NCBI GenBank assembly: GCA_035690425.1
Contig: DASSKO010000123.1
Span: 1 to 36,189, forward strand
Origin: DASSKO01 sp035690425
Lineage (GTDB): Bacteria > Actinomycetota > Actinomycetes > Propionibacteriales > Nocardioidaceae
Length of the DNA stretch: 36,189 bases
Direction: 5' to 3'
The translations under genes and the position numbers were made by a program. Below are positions 24,403 through 32,616 of this stretch, piece after piece. Position 1 is the stretch's first letter, and each line of letters begins with the position of its first letter. The notes beneath the pieces are model-generated. The model was given only the letters and a program-made list of their open reading frames with translations, was not told the origin of the DNA and made no database searches.

Positions 24403-25507
24403 GTGCGCCCTCCTCGACGAGGTCCAGGCGCCGGTACTGGTAGTAGGCGGCGCACGCGCCCTCCGACGACACCATCGTCGCGCCGAGCGGGTTGCGCGGT
24501 GTGCACTCGCGCCCGAAAGCCGCACACTCGTGCGGCTTGATCAGCCCCTGCAGCACCTCCCCCGACCGGCAGATCGAGGACTCTTCGGTGTGCATCCCGG
24601 CGACGTCGAAGCGAACCTCCGCGTCGAAGTCGGCGTACTTGTCGGAGAGCTTCCATCCACTGCCGGGGATCATGCCGATGCCACGCCAGGCCCGGTCGGT
24701 CGTGGTGAACACGTCGGTGAGCATCGCCTTCGCCGCGGGATTGCCCTCGTCGGGCACGACGCGGGGATAGGCGTTCTCCAGCTCGTGGCGTCCCGACTCC
24801 AGCTGGAGCACGGTGCGCCTGATGCCCTCGAGGATGTCGAGCGGCTCGAAACCGGTGACCACGATCGGTACCTCGTACTTCTCGGCCAGCGGCGGGTACT
24901 CGGTGGTGCCCATGACGCTGCACACGTGCCCGGCCGCGAGGAAGGCCTGCACTCGGCACGTGGGGGACTCCATGATCGCCGCGATCGCCGGCGGGACCAG
25001 CACGTGCGAGACCAGCAGGGAGAAGTTCTCGATGCCCAGTCGCTGTGCCTGGTAGACGGTCATTGCGTTGGCCGGTGCGGTCGTCTCGAACCCGATGCCG
25101 AAGAACACGACCTGCCGGTCCGGGTACTCCCTCGCCAGCCTGAGGGCGTCGAGCGGTGAGTAGACCACCCGGACGTCGCCGCCCGCGCTCTTGACCCGGA
25201 ACAGGTCCTGGCCGCTGCCCGGGACCCGCAGCATGTCGCCGAACGAGCAGAAGATCACATCGGGCCGCTCGGCGATCGCAAGCGCCTTGTCGATGACCTC
25301 CAGCGGGGTGACGCACACGGGGCATCCCGGTCCGTGGATCATCTCGATGCCGTCGGGCAGCAGCTGGTCGATGCCGTGCCGGATGATCGAGTGCGTCTGC
25401 CCACCGCACACCTCCATCATCGCCCATGGCTGCGTGGTCGCGGCGTGGACCTGGTCCAGCAAACGCCTGGCCAAATCGGGGTTGCTGAACTCGTCGAGAT
25501 ACTTCAT
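24395..25507 (-). CDS. hypD: Hydrogenase maturation factor HypD
   Basis: A 370-residue iron-sulfur protein that with HypC holds the Fe atom while CN and CO ligands are attached. Conserved blocks are MEVCGGQTHSIIRHGI, IHGPGCPVCVTPLEVIDKAL, VIFCSFGDMLRVPGS, FFGIGFETTAPANA, GFEPLDILEGI and the C-terminal [4Fe-4S]-binding cysteines in ESSICRSGEVLQGLIKPHEC and FGRECTPRNPLG. The ATG at 25507 overlaps the hypC stop in an ATGA junction. Length and all motifs are normal. Confidence 0.97.
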   Translation of the reverse strand: MKYLDEFSNPDLARRLLDQVHAATTQPWAMMEVCGGQTHSIIRHGIDQLLPDGIEMIHGPGCPVCVTPLEVIDKALAIAERPDVIFCSFGDMLRVPGSGQDLFRVKSAGGDVRVVYSPLDALRLAREYPDRQVVFFGIGFETTAPANAMTVYQAQRLGIENFSLLVSHVLVPPAIAAIMESPTCRVQAFLAAGHVCSVMGTTEYPPLAEKYEVPIVVTGFEPLDILEGIRRTVLQLESGRHELENAYPRVVPDEGNPAAKAMLTDVFTTTDRAWRGIGMIPGSGWKLSDKYADFDAEVRFDVAGMHTEESSICRSGEVLQGLIKPHECAAFGRECTPRNPLGATMVSSEGACAAYYQYRRLDLVEEGAHA

Positions 25508-25809
25508 CGCTGCGTCTCCTCTCCTACCTTCTCGACCCCTGCCTGTCGGGCGGCCAGCTCGAACCCGTCGCCGAACTCCTCATCGAGGATGCCGAGCTTC
25601 TCGAACGTCTCGAGCGTCTCCAGAGCGGACTGCTCGTCGAGGCGCTGGATGGCGAAGCCGACGTGCACGATGACGTATTCGCCGACCTGCACATCGGGGA
25701 TGTACTCGAGGCAGACCTCCTTCTGCACCCCACCGAAGTCGACCTCGGCCATCCGGGTGTCATCTCGCTCGGCGAGGCTGACGACCCTGCCAGGAACTGC
25801 TAGACACAT
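25504..25809 (-). CDS. hypC: Hydrogenase maturation chaperone HypC
   Basis: A 101-residue HypC/HybG chaperone. It begins MCLAVPGRVV; Cys2 is the essential residue that binds Fe and contacts HypD and the large-subunit precursor. GEYVIVHVGFAIQRLDEQSA is the second family block. It is a little longer than the common 75-95 residues because of a C-terminal tail rich in Glu. AAGGA lies 6-7 bases before the ATG at 25809, which is 24 bases after the hypF stop. It overlaps hypD by 4 bases. Confidence 0.97.
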   Translation of the reverse strand: MCLAVPGRVVSLAERDDTRMAEVDFGGVQKEVCLEYIPDVQVGEYVIVHVGFAIQRLDEQSALETLETFEKLGILDEEFGDGFELAARQAGVEKVGEETQR

Positions 25810-25833
25810 GTCGTTTCCTTATCTCTATGCGGC

Positions 25834-28185
25834 CTATCTCTGCACTGCGGCGGCCGCGAGCACCTGACCGAGCGCCAGTCCGCCGTCGTTGGGTGGGATC
25901 CTGCGATGGGTCAGCACCGTGAAGCCGGTGTCTCGAAGGGCGTCACGGGTGGCCGACAGCAGCAGCGCGTTCTGGAACACCCCGCCGGTCAGCGCCACGG
26001 TGTGCAGGCCGAACTCCTCCCGTGCCCGGCTCGCCACCTGTGCCACCATCGCCGCCGTCGCGGCGTGGAAGGCGGCGCCGATCGCGCCCGCGGCGACACC
26101 GGCGAGCACGTCGGAGGCGACGGCGGCGACGACGGGGGCGGGGTCGATGACGACGGGGGCACCGTCCCCGATCCCGAACGCGTATGCACTCGTGGGCGCG
26201 GATACCCCGCGGGACACCGCCTCGAGCTCGATCGCCGCCTCGGCCTCGTAGCCGGCGAGCTGGCGCACCCCGGCCAAGGCGGAGACGGCGTCGAACAGTC
26301 GGCCCATGCTGGAGGTCGGCACGCAGCCGAACCCGGTGTGCAGCTGACGTGCCAGCACCCGACGCTCGTCCGGCGGGCAGGCCGCCACCGCAGGCAGCCG
26401 CTCGTCCCAGGTCAGGCCGGCGGCGTGCAGGTGCGCCAGCGCCATCCGGTACGGCCGGTGCACCGTCGCGTCGCCACCGGGCAGCGGGACATAGCCCAGA
26501 TGGGCGAACCGGCGGAAGCTGCCGTAGCCGGCGACCAGCACCTCGCCGCCCCAGACGGCGCCGTCGGTGCCGTAGCCGGTGCCGTCGAAAGCGATGCCGA
26601 TGACTGTGCCGTCGCGGTCGACACCGTGCTCGCCCATCACCGCGGCGACGTGCGCATGGTGGTGCTGGACCGAGTGCAGCGGACGGTCGCCCCCGTGGTC
26701 GGTGCTGTGCTGTCGTGCCCAGGCGGTCGAGCGGTAGGACGGATGCAGGTCGGCCACCAGCTGCTCGGAGTCGACGCCAGTGAGCCGGGCAAGGTGGTCC
26801 TGGGAGTGCTCGAACGCACGCAGCGTCGCCAGATCGTCCATGTCACCGACGTGCTGGCTGAGCCAGGCATAGCGCCCCTCGGCCACCGCGCAGGTGTTCT
26901 TCAGGTCTGCGCCGACCGCGAGGGTCGCGGGTACGTCGAACGGCAGCGCGACCGGCATCGGGGCGTAGCCGCGCGAGCGTCGGATGGGCAGCTCGACGCC
27001 GTCGACCACACGCACGACCGAGTCGTCACACGGCACCCGGATGGGCCGGTCGTGGCGCAGCCAGCCGTCGACCAGCGGCCGCAGCCGGCCCAGCGCCTCC
27101 TCGTCGTCGTAGACGATCGGCTCGCCACCGAGGTTGCCCGAAGTGAGCACCAGCGCCTGCGGGCCGCGCGGGTCCCCTTCGAGCCCGAGCAACAACACGT
27201 GCAACGGCGTGTAGGGCAGCAAGATCCCCAGGTCCGGATTGCCTGGAGCCACCGAGGGCGCGACCGGATCGCGGACGGCGCCGCGCTCGAGCAGCACGAT
27301 AGGCCGGCGCGGACCGGTGAGCAGCGCGGCCTCGGTGTCGTCGACGCTGACGATCCCCCGCGCCGCGTCGACGTCGCGGACCATCACCGCGAACGGCTTG
27401 CCACCGCGGCGTTTGCGCCGGCGCAGCTCGGCGACGGCCGACTCGTCGCGGGCGTCGCAGGCCAGGTGGTAGCCGCCGAGTCCCTTCACGGCGACGATGC
27501 CGCCGTCCGCCAGCATCGCTCGGGCGGTGACCAGGGCGTCTTCGCCGCGACGGGCGGCGCGCCCCGGTGTCACCAGCTCCAACCGTGGCCCACAGTCGGG
27601 ACAGGCGATCGGCTGGGCGTGGAAGCGCCGGTCCGCCGGATCGGCGTACTCGCTGTGGCAACGCGCGCACATGGTGAAGCCGCGCATGGTCGTCGCGGCC
27701 CGGTCATAGGGCAGGTCCTCGATGATCGTGAACCGAGGTCCGCAGTTGGTGCAGGTGATGAACGGATGCCGGTAGCGCCGGTCGCCGGGGTCGGCGAGCT
27801 CGCGAAGGCAGTCGCCGCAGGTCGCCACGTCCGGCGATGCCAGGGTACGCCCGCGCGCGGTGCGGGTGGACGCCGCGATGTGGAAGCCGGTCCCACCCAG
27901 TGGCGACAGGTCCTGGACCTGCACGTCGTCGATCACCGCCAGCGGCGGTGCGTCGCGCTCGAGCCTGCGGGCGAACTCGGCCAGGTCCGACGGTGCGCCC
28001 TCCACCTCCACGACCACGCCCGTCGAGTCGTTGCCGACCGTGCCGCTCAGCGACAGGCTGCTCGCGGTCGCGTAGACGAACGGGCGGAAGCCCACACCCT
28101 GGACCATGCCGCGCACGTGGAACCGACGCCGTGCCCGCTGCCGAGGGTCGGTGGTGATGCGCACGCGTTCAGGACTCAGCGTCAC
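25834..28185 (-). CDS. hypF: Carbamoyltransferase HypF
   Basis: A 783-residue enzyme that turns carbamoyl phosphate into carbamoyl-adenylate and passes it to HypE. Domains in order: acylphosphatase (about 20-108, RGMVQGVGFRPFVY), two zinc-finger pairs with Cys123/126/145/148 and 173/176/195/198, YrdC-like (about 210-400, GIVAVKGLGGYHLACDA and KPFAVMVRD), and a Kae1-like carbamoyltransferase (about 405-780) with HHHAHVAAVMGEHG, GIAFDGTGYGTDGAVWGGE and LTGGVFQNALL. All are complete. The start is GTG at 28185, only 4 bases after the stop of the 34-codon gene, so translation is probably coupled to it. Confidence 0.97.
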   Translation of the reverse strand: MTLSPERVRITTDPRQRARRRFHVRGMVQGVGFRPFVYATASSLSLSGTVGNDSTGVVVEVEGAPSDLAEFARRLERDAPPLAVIDDVQVQDLSPLGGTGFHIAASTRTARGRTLASPDVATCGDCLRELADPGDRRYRHPFITCTNCGPRFTIIEDLPYDRAATTMRGFTMCARCHSEYADPADRRFHAQPIACPDCGPRLELVTPGRAARRGEDALVTARAMLADGGIVAVKGLGGYHLACDARDESAVAELRRRKRRGGKPFAVMVRDVDAARGIVSVDDTEAALLTGPRRPIVLLERGAVRDPVAPSVAPGNPDLGILLPYTPLHVLLLGLEGDPRGPQALVLTSGNLGGEPIVYDDEEALGRLRPLVDGWLRHDRPIRVPCDDSVVRVVDGVELPIRRSRGYAPMPVALPFDVPATLAVGADLKNTCAVAEGRYAWLSQHVGDMDDLATLRAFEHSQDHLARLTGVDSEQLVADLHPSYRSTAWARQHSTDHGGDRPLHSVQHHHAHVAAVMGEHGVDRDGTVIGIAFDGTGYGTDGAVWGGEVLVAGYGSFRRFAHLGYVPLPGGDATVHRPYRMALAHLHAAGLTWDERLPAVAACPPDERRVLARQLHTGFGCVPTSSMGRLFDAVSALAGVRQLAGYEAEAAIELEAVSRGVSAPTSAYAFGIGDGAPVVIDPAPVVAAVASDVLAGVAAGAIGAAFHAATAAMVAQVASRAREEFGLHTVALTGGVFQNALLLSATRDALRDTGFTVLTHRRIPPNDGGLALGQVLAAAAVQR

Positions 28186-28189
28186 GGGT

Positions 28190-28294
28190 TCACATCCGCA
28201 GGATCTTGAGCTCGCGCTTCACTGCGGGAAGCTCCTTCCTCGCCATCGCGAGCACACCAAGCGCGCCGAGGACTATCAGCACCTTCTTGACCAT
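28190..28294 (-). CDS. DUF6893-like microprotein, 34 residues
   Basis: A 34-residue gene. ATG at 28294 has an excellent GGAGG 8 bases upstream and the frame is MVKKVLIVLGALGVLAMARK, then ELPAVKRELKILRM. It has one short hydrophobic stretch (about residues 4-17) and a basic, amphipathic tail, so it may sit in or on the membrane. It resembles the small actinobacterial DUF6893 proteins, from memory and not by a search. It lies between the 68-residue gene and hypF, with 4 bases to the hypF start. The function is unknown; a membrane contact or assembly role for the hydrogenase is only an inference. Confidence 0.72.
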   Translation of the reverse strand: MVKKVLIVLGALGVLAMARKELPAVKRELKILRM

Positions 28295-28339
28295 TCGCCT
28301 CACCTCCATTCCCGCATCGATGTCGCCTCCGGCCGCGCC

Positions 28340-28546
28340 TCAGCCAGGCGGCAGGTTCGGCATGATCTCCAGGATCGGGTCGTGCGCCTTCGGGTTGATC
28401 CCGGTCGAGCGCCGCGCGTCGGCGGTGCCGTCCTTGTGGTGGCCCTTCTGCTTGTCGTAGGGGCCCTTGTTGCCCTCGTGGATCCCGTTGACGTGCGTCG
28501 GACTGTCGGGCTTGGTGTCGGGCTTGCCGACGCGGATACCGGCCAT
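28340..28546 (-). CDS. Hydrogenase-cluster protein of 68 residues, unknown function
   Basis: A 68-residue hydrophilic protein beginning MAGIRVGKPDTKPDSPTHVN, followed by GIHEGNKGPYDKQKGHHKDG and a tail with ARRSTGINPKAHDPILEIMP and NLPPG. It is rich in Gly, Pro, Lys, Asp and His, has no Cys, and is probably extended or disordered until bound to a partner. ATG at 28546 has GAGGAG 5 bases upstream, and the gene follows the DUF5947 stop by 10 bases, so it is a real member of the operon. I recall similar small proteins beside group 1h hydrogenase genes of other actinobacteria but know no function. Confidence 0.78.
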   Translation of the reverse strand: MAGIRVGKPDTKPDSPTHVNGIHEGNKGPYDKQKGHHKDGTADARRSTGINPKAHDPILEIMPNLPPG

Positions 28547-28556
28547 GACGTCTCCT

Positions 28557-29150
28557 CTACCGTTGTTCGCTGAGCTCGCTGAAGAACTGCTCGATCTCGG
28601 GCCACACCCGGCTGCCGCCGGACAGGCCCTTCCACTCCCTGCGCACGACGGCGACCAGACGGAAGCAGTCGTCCACCGGCACCAGCCAGTGCTGCTGCTG
28701 GCCGCGCGCGGTGTTGACCAGCAACGCCTCGAGGTCTGGCTGCAGACCGTTGAGCAGCGGGCAGCGCGCGACAACGTCCCGCCATGCCTCGTCATCGACC
28801 TCCCACTGGGTCGCCCCGGCAGGGCTCGGGTAGTGCGCGACCACCACACCGTCCGGCTGCGGCACGAAGAAGGCGAGACCGACGGGCACGCCGAGGGCCT
28901 TCGTCGACACGGCGCCCAGCCGCACCCGCCGCGTCGGGATCAGGCGGTAGTGGCCACGGCTCGCCGCCTCCCGGTCGAACAGCAGGGAGCATGCCTGGCA
29001 GACGCACAGCACCTCCGCGCGGCCGGTATCCACCAGATGACGGTGCCCCGCCGGAACCAGCACGCTGCACAGATCGCAATGCTCGCCGGTCTCCGCGCGG
29101 CGCGCGTCTGACTGCCGGATGACCCGCCCGAGCGCGCTGGTGGTGCTCAT
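28557..29150 (-). CDS. DUF5947 family protein
   Basis: A 197-residue protein with a Cys-rich N-terminal region: Cys25 and Cys28 in HCDLC, and Cys49, Cys51 and Cys54 in LCVCQAC, which could bind zinc or iron like a rubredoxin or zinc ribbon. The rest is an alpha/beta domain without motifs I know (GVPVGLAFFVPQPDGVVVAH, HWLVPVDDCFRLVAVVRREW). DUF5947 is known from actinobacterial hydrogenase loci; the function is unknown. The ATG overlaps the NifU-like gene's stop (ATGA). An electron-transfer or maturation role is inference from the Cys pairs and the place in the operon. Confidence 0.83.
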   Translation of the reverse strand: MSTTSALGRVIRQSDARRAETGEHCDLCSVLVPAGHRHLVDTGRAEVLCVCQACSLLFDREAASRGHYRLIPTRRVRLGAVSTKALGVPVGLAFFVPQPDGVVVAHYPSPAGATQWEVDDEAWRDVVARCPLLNGLQPDLEALLVNTARGQQQHWLVPVDDCFRLVAVVRREWKGLSGGSRVWPEIEQFFSELSEQR

Positions 29151-29713
29151 CGGGCGGCTCCGGGTCGTCGCAGCAGCGACTCCGCCGGGATCAACGGCGC
29201 GGCCGCCAGTGGCTGCACGGTCTCGGGCACCACCTCGGCGAGCTCCGGCGCGGCGGCGAGCACGGCGTCTGCGACCGAGGCGCCGAGACCGGCGGAGCCG
29301 CAGCCGCTCGCGGTGACGCGGATCCGGGCGACCCCGGCATCGATACCGGTGAGCTCGACGCCGTCGTCGCCCTGCAGGAGGGTGCCGACCTCGGCCAGCG
29401 TCTCTGCCACGCGGTCCTCCACCGACTGCGGATGCAGGCCGTGCAGGACCAGGAGGTGCCCGACCAGCTCGTCCTCGACGAGCTGCTCCGCGAGCCCCGG
29501 CTCGGCCAGCGCGGCGACCCGGGACATCACCCGCGCCAGCGCCTCGCCGTAGACGGCTGCCAGCGTCTCGATCGCCTCCAGCGCAGCATCGGCCGTCGGC
29601 CCGGGCACCTGCTCGACCCGGCCGAGCAACCGCTCGAACCGCGTCAGCAGATCCTCGACCTCGGCGTCGTCGAGGCGCCCGCCCGGATCGGCCCGGTCGG
29701 TGCCGTCAGCCAT
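29147..29713 (-). CDS. NifU-like protein with a single remaining cysteine
   Basis: A 188-residue acidic protein. About 1-105 is helical with no known motif; about 105-160 resembles the C-terminal NifU/Nfu domain (LLQGDDGVELTGID, ARIRVTASGCGSAG, PELAEVVPE). Nfu domains hold an Fe-S cluster with a CxxC pair; here only the second Cys (138) is kept and the first position is Ala135, so normal cluster binding by one pair is unlikely. It is the only Cys. The ATG at 29713 overlaps the hhyL stop by 8 bases, and the gene overlaps DUF5947 by 4. A role in delivering Fe-S clusters to the small subunit is plausible but weakened by the missing Cys. Confidence 0.8.
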   Translation of the reverse strand: MADGTDRADPGGRLDDAEVEDLLTRFERLLGRVEQVPGPTADAALEAIETLAAVYGEALARVMSRVAALAEPGLAEQLVEDELVGHLLVLHGLHPQSVEDRVAETLAEVGTLLQGDDGVELTGIDAGVARIRVTASGCGSAGLGASVADAVLAAAPELAEVVPETVQPLAAAPLIPAESLLRRPGAAR

Positions 29714-31499
29714 GGGGACTCCCGAACATCGGCGAGTGCGTCTTCTCGATCGTGCGCCCGCCCCCGACGTACATGTGCACACCGCAGGGCAGGCAGGGGT
29801 CGAAGCTGCGGACCGCTCGCATGATGTCGACACCCTTGAAGTCGTCCGGCCCGTTCTCCTCGAAGATCGGCATGTCCTGCACGGCGTCCTCGTAGGGACC
29901 GGGAGTGCCGTAGGAGTCGCGTGGGCTGCCGTTCCAGGGGGTCGGCGGGTACGGGTGGTAGTTGGCGATCTTGCCGTCACGGATGACCAGGTGGTGCGAC
30001 AGCACGCCACGCACCGCCTCGTGGAACCCGCAGCCGATCGCCTCGTCGGGCACCTCGAAGTTCTCGAAGACCTTGGTGTCGCCGCCGCGCATGCGCTCCA
30101 TGCCCTGCTCGAGGAACTGGACCGACATCGCCGCGGCGTAGGCGATGAAGTAGGCCCGGGCACGGTTGCGCTCGATGGCGTTGGACCACTGCGGGATTCT
30201 CCACTCCAGCGTCGCCTCGGGCAGCTTCGCGCTCTTGGGCAGCGAGATCTGCACCGACGATCCGGTGGACTTGACGTACGGCGTGTCGACCAGCCCCGCA
30301 AGCGCCGTGGTGTAAAGCCGCGCGAACGGGCCGCCGCCGGTGTCCAGCGCGAGATGGTCTCCGTTGCGCTGGTCGTACCAGCGTGGGCTCATCACCCAGC
30401 TGTACTTGTCGTCGAAGTCGCGCTTGCCCGGCGCGGGCAGGGTGGTCTGGTTCCAGGGGTGGCGCATGTCGACAGGGTTGCCGAGCGGGTCGTGGGTGAC
30501 GAACGGCTGCTCGTTGACCCAGTCGTCGTAGTAGGAGCTGCCGAGCAGGATCCGCAGCCCCAGGTTGATGTCGACGAGGTTGGTGGTGACGAGCTCACCG
30601 TCGACCACGATGCCCGGGGTGACGTACATCGCCTTGCCCCAGTCGTTCATGGTCTGGTAGCGGTAGTCGACGACATCGGGGTTCTGCCAGGCGCCCCAGC
30701 ACCCGAGCAGGATGCGCCGCCGGCCGACCTCCTCGTAGCCCGGCAGCGCCTCGTACCAGAAGTCGAAGACGTCGTCGTTCATGGCAACGGCCTGCTTGAC
30801 GAAGTCGAGGATGGACAGCAGCCGGGAGAGATAGTCGGTGAACAACGTCGGCTCCGGCATCGTGCCCACGCCACCCGGGTAGAGGGTCGACGGGTGCACA
30901 TGCCGGCCCTCCATCAAGCAGAACATCTCTCGCGTCACCCGGCTGACCTTCAGCGCCTCCTTGTAGACCGCGCCCTCGAACGGGTTGAACGCCCGCATGA
31001 TGTCGGCGATGGTGCGGTAGCCGTGGATGGCAGCGCCGGGCGCCTCGGTGTTCTCCGCCCGGGCCAGCACACTCGGGTTGGTCTGCTTGACCATCGCCTC
31101 GCAGTAGTCGACGAAGACGAGGTTGTCCTGGAAGAGCGTGTGGTCGAACATGTACTCGGCGGCCTCGCCGAGGTTGACGATCGTCTCCGCCAGCCGCGGC
31201 GGCTTGACGCCGTAGGCCATCTGCTGCGCGTAGTTGGAGCAGGTGGTGTGGTTGTCGCCGCAGATGCCGCAGATCCGGCTGGTGATGAAACCCGCGTCGC
31301 GGGGGTCCTTGCCCTTCATGAACACCGAGTAGCCGCGGAACATCGACGAGGTGCTGTGGCATTCCGCGACCCGCTGGTTGTCGAAGTCGATCTTGGTGTA
31401 GATGCCGAGGTTGCCGATGATCCGGGTGATCGGATCCCAGGACATCTCGACGAGCTGTCCCTGCTCCTGCGTGGCGCCGCTGCGCTCGGTGACTGTCAT
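29706..31499 (-). CDS. hhyL: Group 1h [NiFe]-hydrogenase large subunit
   Basis: A 597-residue catalytic subunit that splits H2 at a Ni-Fe centre. The N-terminal Ni ligands are Cys77 and Cys80 in the L1 motif RICGICGDNHTTCS, a form typical of group 1h (group 5). The C-terminal L2 motif DPCLPCGVH is at 567-575 (Cys569, Cys572). The maturation protease should cut after His575, removing the last 22 residues. Other family blocks are VEMSWDPITRIIGNLGIYTK and SSMFRGYSVFMKGKDPRDAG. The ATG at 31499 has GGAGG 10 bases upstream and follows the hhyS stop by 31 bases. Characterised enzymes of this group oxidise H2 down to atmospheric levels and tolerate oxygen. Confidence 0.97.
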   Translation of the reverse strand: MTVTERSGATQEQGQLVEMSWDPITRIIGNLGIYTKIDFDNQRVAECHSTSSMFRGYSVFMKGKDPRDAGFITSRICGICGDNHTTCSNYAQQMAYGVKPPRLAETIVNLGEAAEYMFDHTLFQDNLVFVDYCEAMVKQTNPSVLARAENTEAPGAAIHGYRTIADIMRAFNPFEGAVYKEALKVSRVTREMFCLMEGRHVHPSTLYPGGVGTMPEPTLFTDYLSRLLSILDFVKQAVAMNDDVFDFWYEALPGYEEVGRRRILLGCWGAWQNPDVVDYRYQTMNDWGKAMYVTPGIVVDGELVTTNLVDINLGLRILLGSSYYDDWVNEQPFVTHDPLGNPVDMRHPWNQTTLPAPGKRDFDDKYSWVMSPRWYDQRNGDHLALDTGGGPFARLYTTALAGLVDTPYVKSTGSSVQISLPKSAKLPEATLEWRIPQWSNAIERNRARAYFIAYAAAMSVQFLEQGMERMRGGDTKVFENFEVPDEAIGCGFHEAVRGVLSHHLVIRDGKIANYHPYPPTPWNGSPRDSYGTPGPYEDAVQDMPIFEENGPDDFKGVDIMRAVRSFDPCLPCGVHMYVGGGRTIEKTHSPMFGSPHG

Positions 31500-31530
31500 C
31501 GTGGTTCGTCCTCCGTGCTCTGGTCGTCGG

Positions 31531-32616
31531 TCAGCGGGCGCTGTCGGCGCGCCATCGCGGGTCGTAGCCACTGGTCAGCTCGGCCTTGTTGTGGCGCCAC
31601 TTGGGTTCCTTGTTGAGGGTGGTGTTGGTGAATCCACGCATCTTGCGGATGAACGCGCCGTAGGGCTTGTTGAGCATCGAGGACAGGCTGCCCCCGGGGG
31701 GCGCGTCCATGAACGGCATGAACTTGTCCGGGAAGCCCGGCATCGTGCAGCCGATGCAGATGCCGCCGACGTTGGGGCAGCCACCGACACCACCCATCCA
31801 GCCGCGCTTGGGCACGTTGCAGTTGACGACCGGGCCCCAGCAGCCGATCTTCACCTGGCACTTCGGCGAGTTGTAGTCGAGGCTGAAGTCGGACTGCTCG
31901 TAGTAGGCGGCGCGGTCACAGCCCTCGTGCACGGTCTTGCCGAAGATCCACTGCGGGCGCAGCATGTCGTCGAGTGGCGGCGGTGGCGCGGCTCCGGCCG
32001 CGTGGTAGAGCACCCAGGCCAGCGTCTCCATGAAGTTCTCCGGCTGCACCGGGCAGCCGGGGATGTTGACGATCGGCAGCGCGCCCGCGGACTTGAAGTC
32101 CCAGCCGAGGTAGTCCGCCAGCCCCATGGACCCGGTCGGATTGCCCGCCATCGCGTGAATCCCGCCGTACGTCGCACAAGTCCCCACCGCGACCACCGCC
32201 CACGCCTTCGGAGCGAGGTTGTCCAGCCACCAGTCGAGTGTTAGCGGCTGGCCGGTGGTCAGGTCGTTGCCGAACGAGGTCCAGTAGCCGTCCCCGTTGA
32301 TCTTCTCGTTGGGGATCGACCCCTCCATCACGAAGATGAACGGGTTCTTGGACTCACCGGCGGCGGCCGCGCGGAAAGGCGCGAGGAAGTCCTCGCCGCC
32401 CAGCGTCGGGGAGAGCACCTTGTTGTAGAGGTTGACCTTCGGCAGGCCAGGGATCAGGCCGAGCACCACGTCCTCGATCGACGGCTGCTCAGAGGCGGTG
32501 ACCGACACGGTGTCGCCGTCGCAGCTCATCCCCTCCGAGATCCAGAGGATGTCGATCTCGTCGAAGCCCTGTCGCTGTTCGCCTGCGGTGGTTTCCTGCC
32601 CGGCGTACGTCGTCAT
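31531..32616 (-). CDS. hhyS: Group 1h [NiFe]-hydrogenase small subunit
   Basis: A 361-residue electron-transfer subunit with three Fe-S clusters. The proximal cluster site starts WISEGMSCDGDTVS: Cys32 and Asp35, where most hydrogenases have Cys-x-x-Cys. With Cys147 (VGTCATYGG) and Cys188 (NIPGCPVQPE) this gives the 3Cys-1Asp pattern shown for the Ralstonia actinobacterial-type hydrogenase. Medial and distal clusters use residues of HEGCDRAAYYEQSDF, KIGCWGPVVNC and GGCPNVGGICIGCTMPGF. There is no Tat signal, so export is not by the usual route. The ATG at 32616 overlaps the hemerythrin-like gene's stop (ATGA) and has GGGAGG upstream. Confidence 0.97.
   Translation of the reverse strand: MTTYAGQETTAGEQRQGFDEIDILWISEGMSCDGDTVSVTASEQPSIEDVVLGLIPGLPKVNLYNKVLSPTLGGEDFLAPFRAAAAGESKNPFIFVMEGSIPNEKINGDGYWTSFGNDLTTGQPLTLDWWLDNLAPKAWAVVAVGTCATYGGIHAMAGNPTGSMGLADYLGWDFKSAGALPIVNIPGCPVQPENFMETLAWVLYHAAGAAPPPPLDDMLRPQWIFGKTVHEGCDRAAYYEQSDFSLDYNSPKCQVKIGCWGPVVNCNVPKRGWMGGVGGCPNVGGICIGCTMPGFPDKFMPFMDAPPGGSLSSMLNKPYGAFIRKMRGFTNTTLNKEPKWRHNKAELTSGYDPRWRADSAR

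Noticed and set aside
25906..28209. 767-codon plus-strand open frame opposite hypF
   Set aside because: The minus-strand HypF has every domain motif; the opposite frame is a high-GC shadow rich in Arg, Gly and His.
31531..32616. Assigning the hydrogenase to group 2a (Huc type) or a membrane-bound group 1d enzyme
   Set aside because: The small subunit has Cys-x-x-Asp at the proximal site and no Tat signal, and L1 is RICGICGDNHTTCS, all pointing to group 1h.
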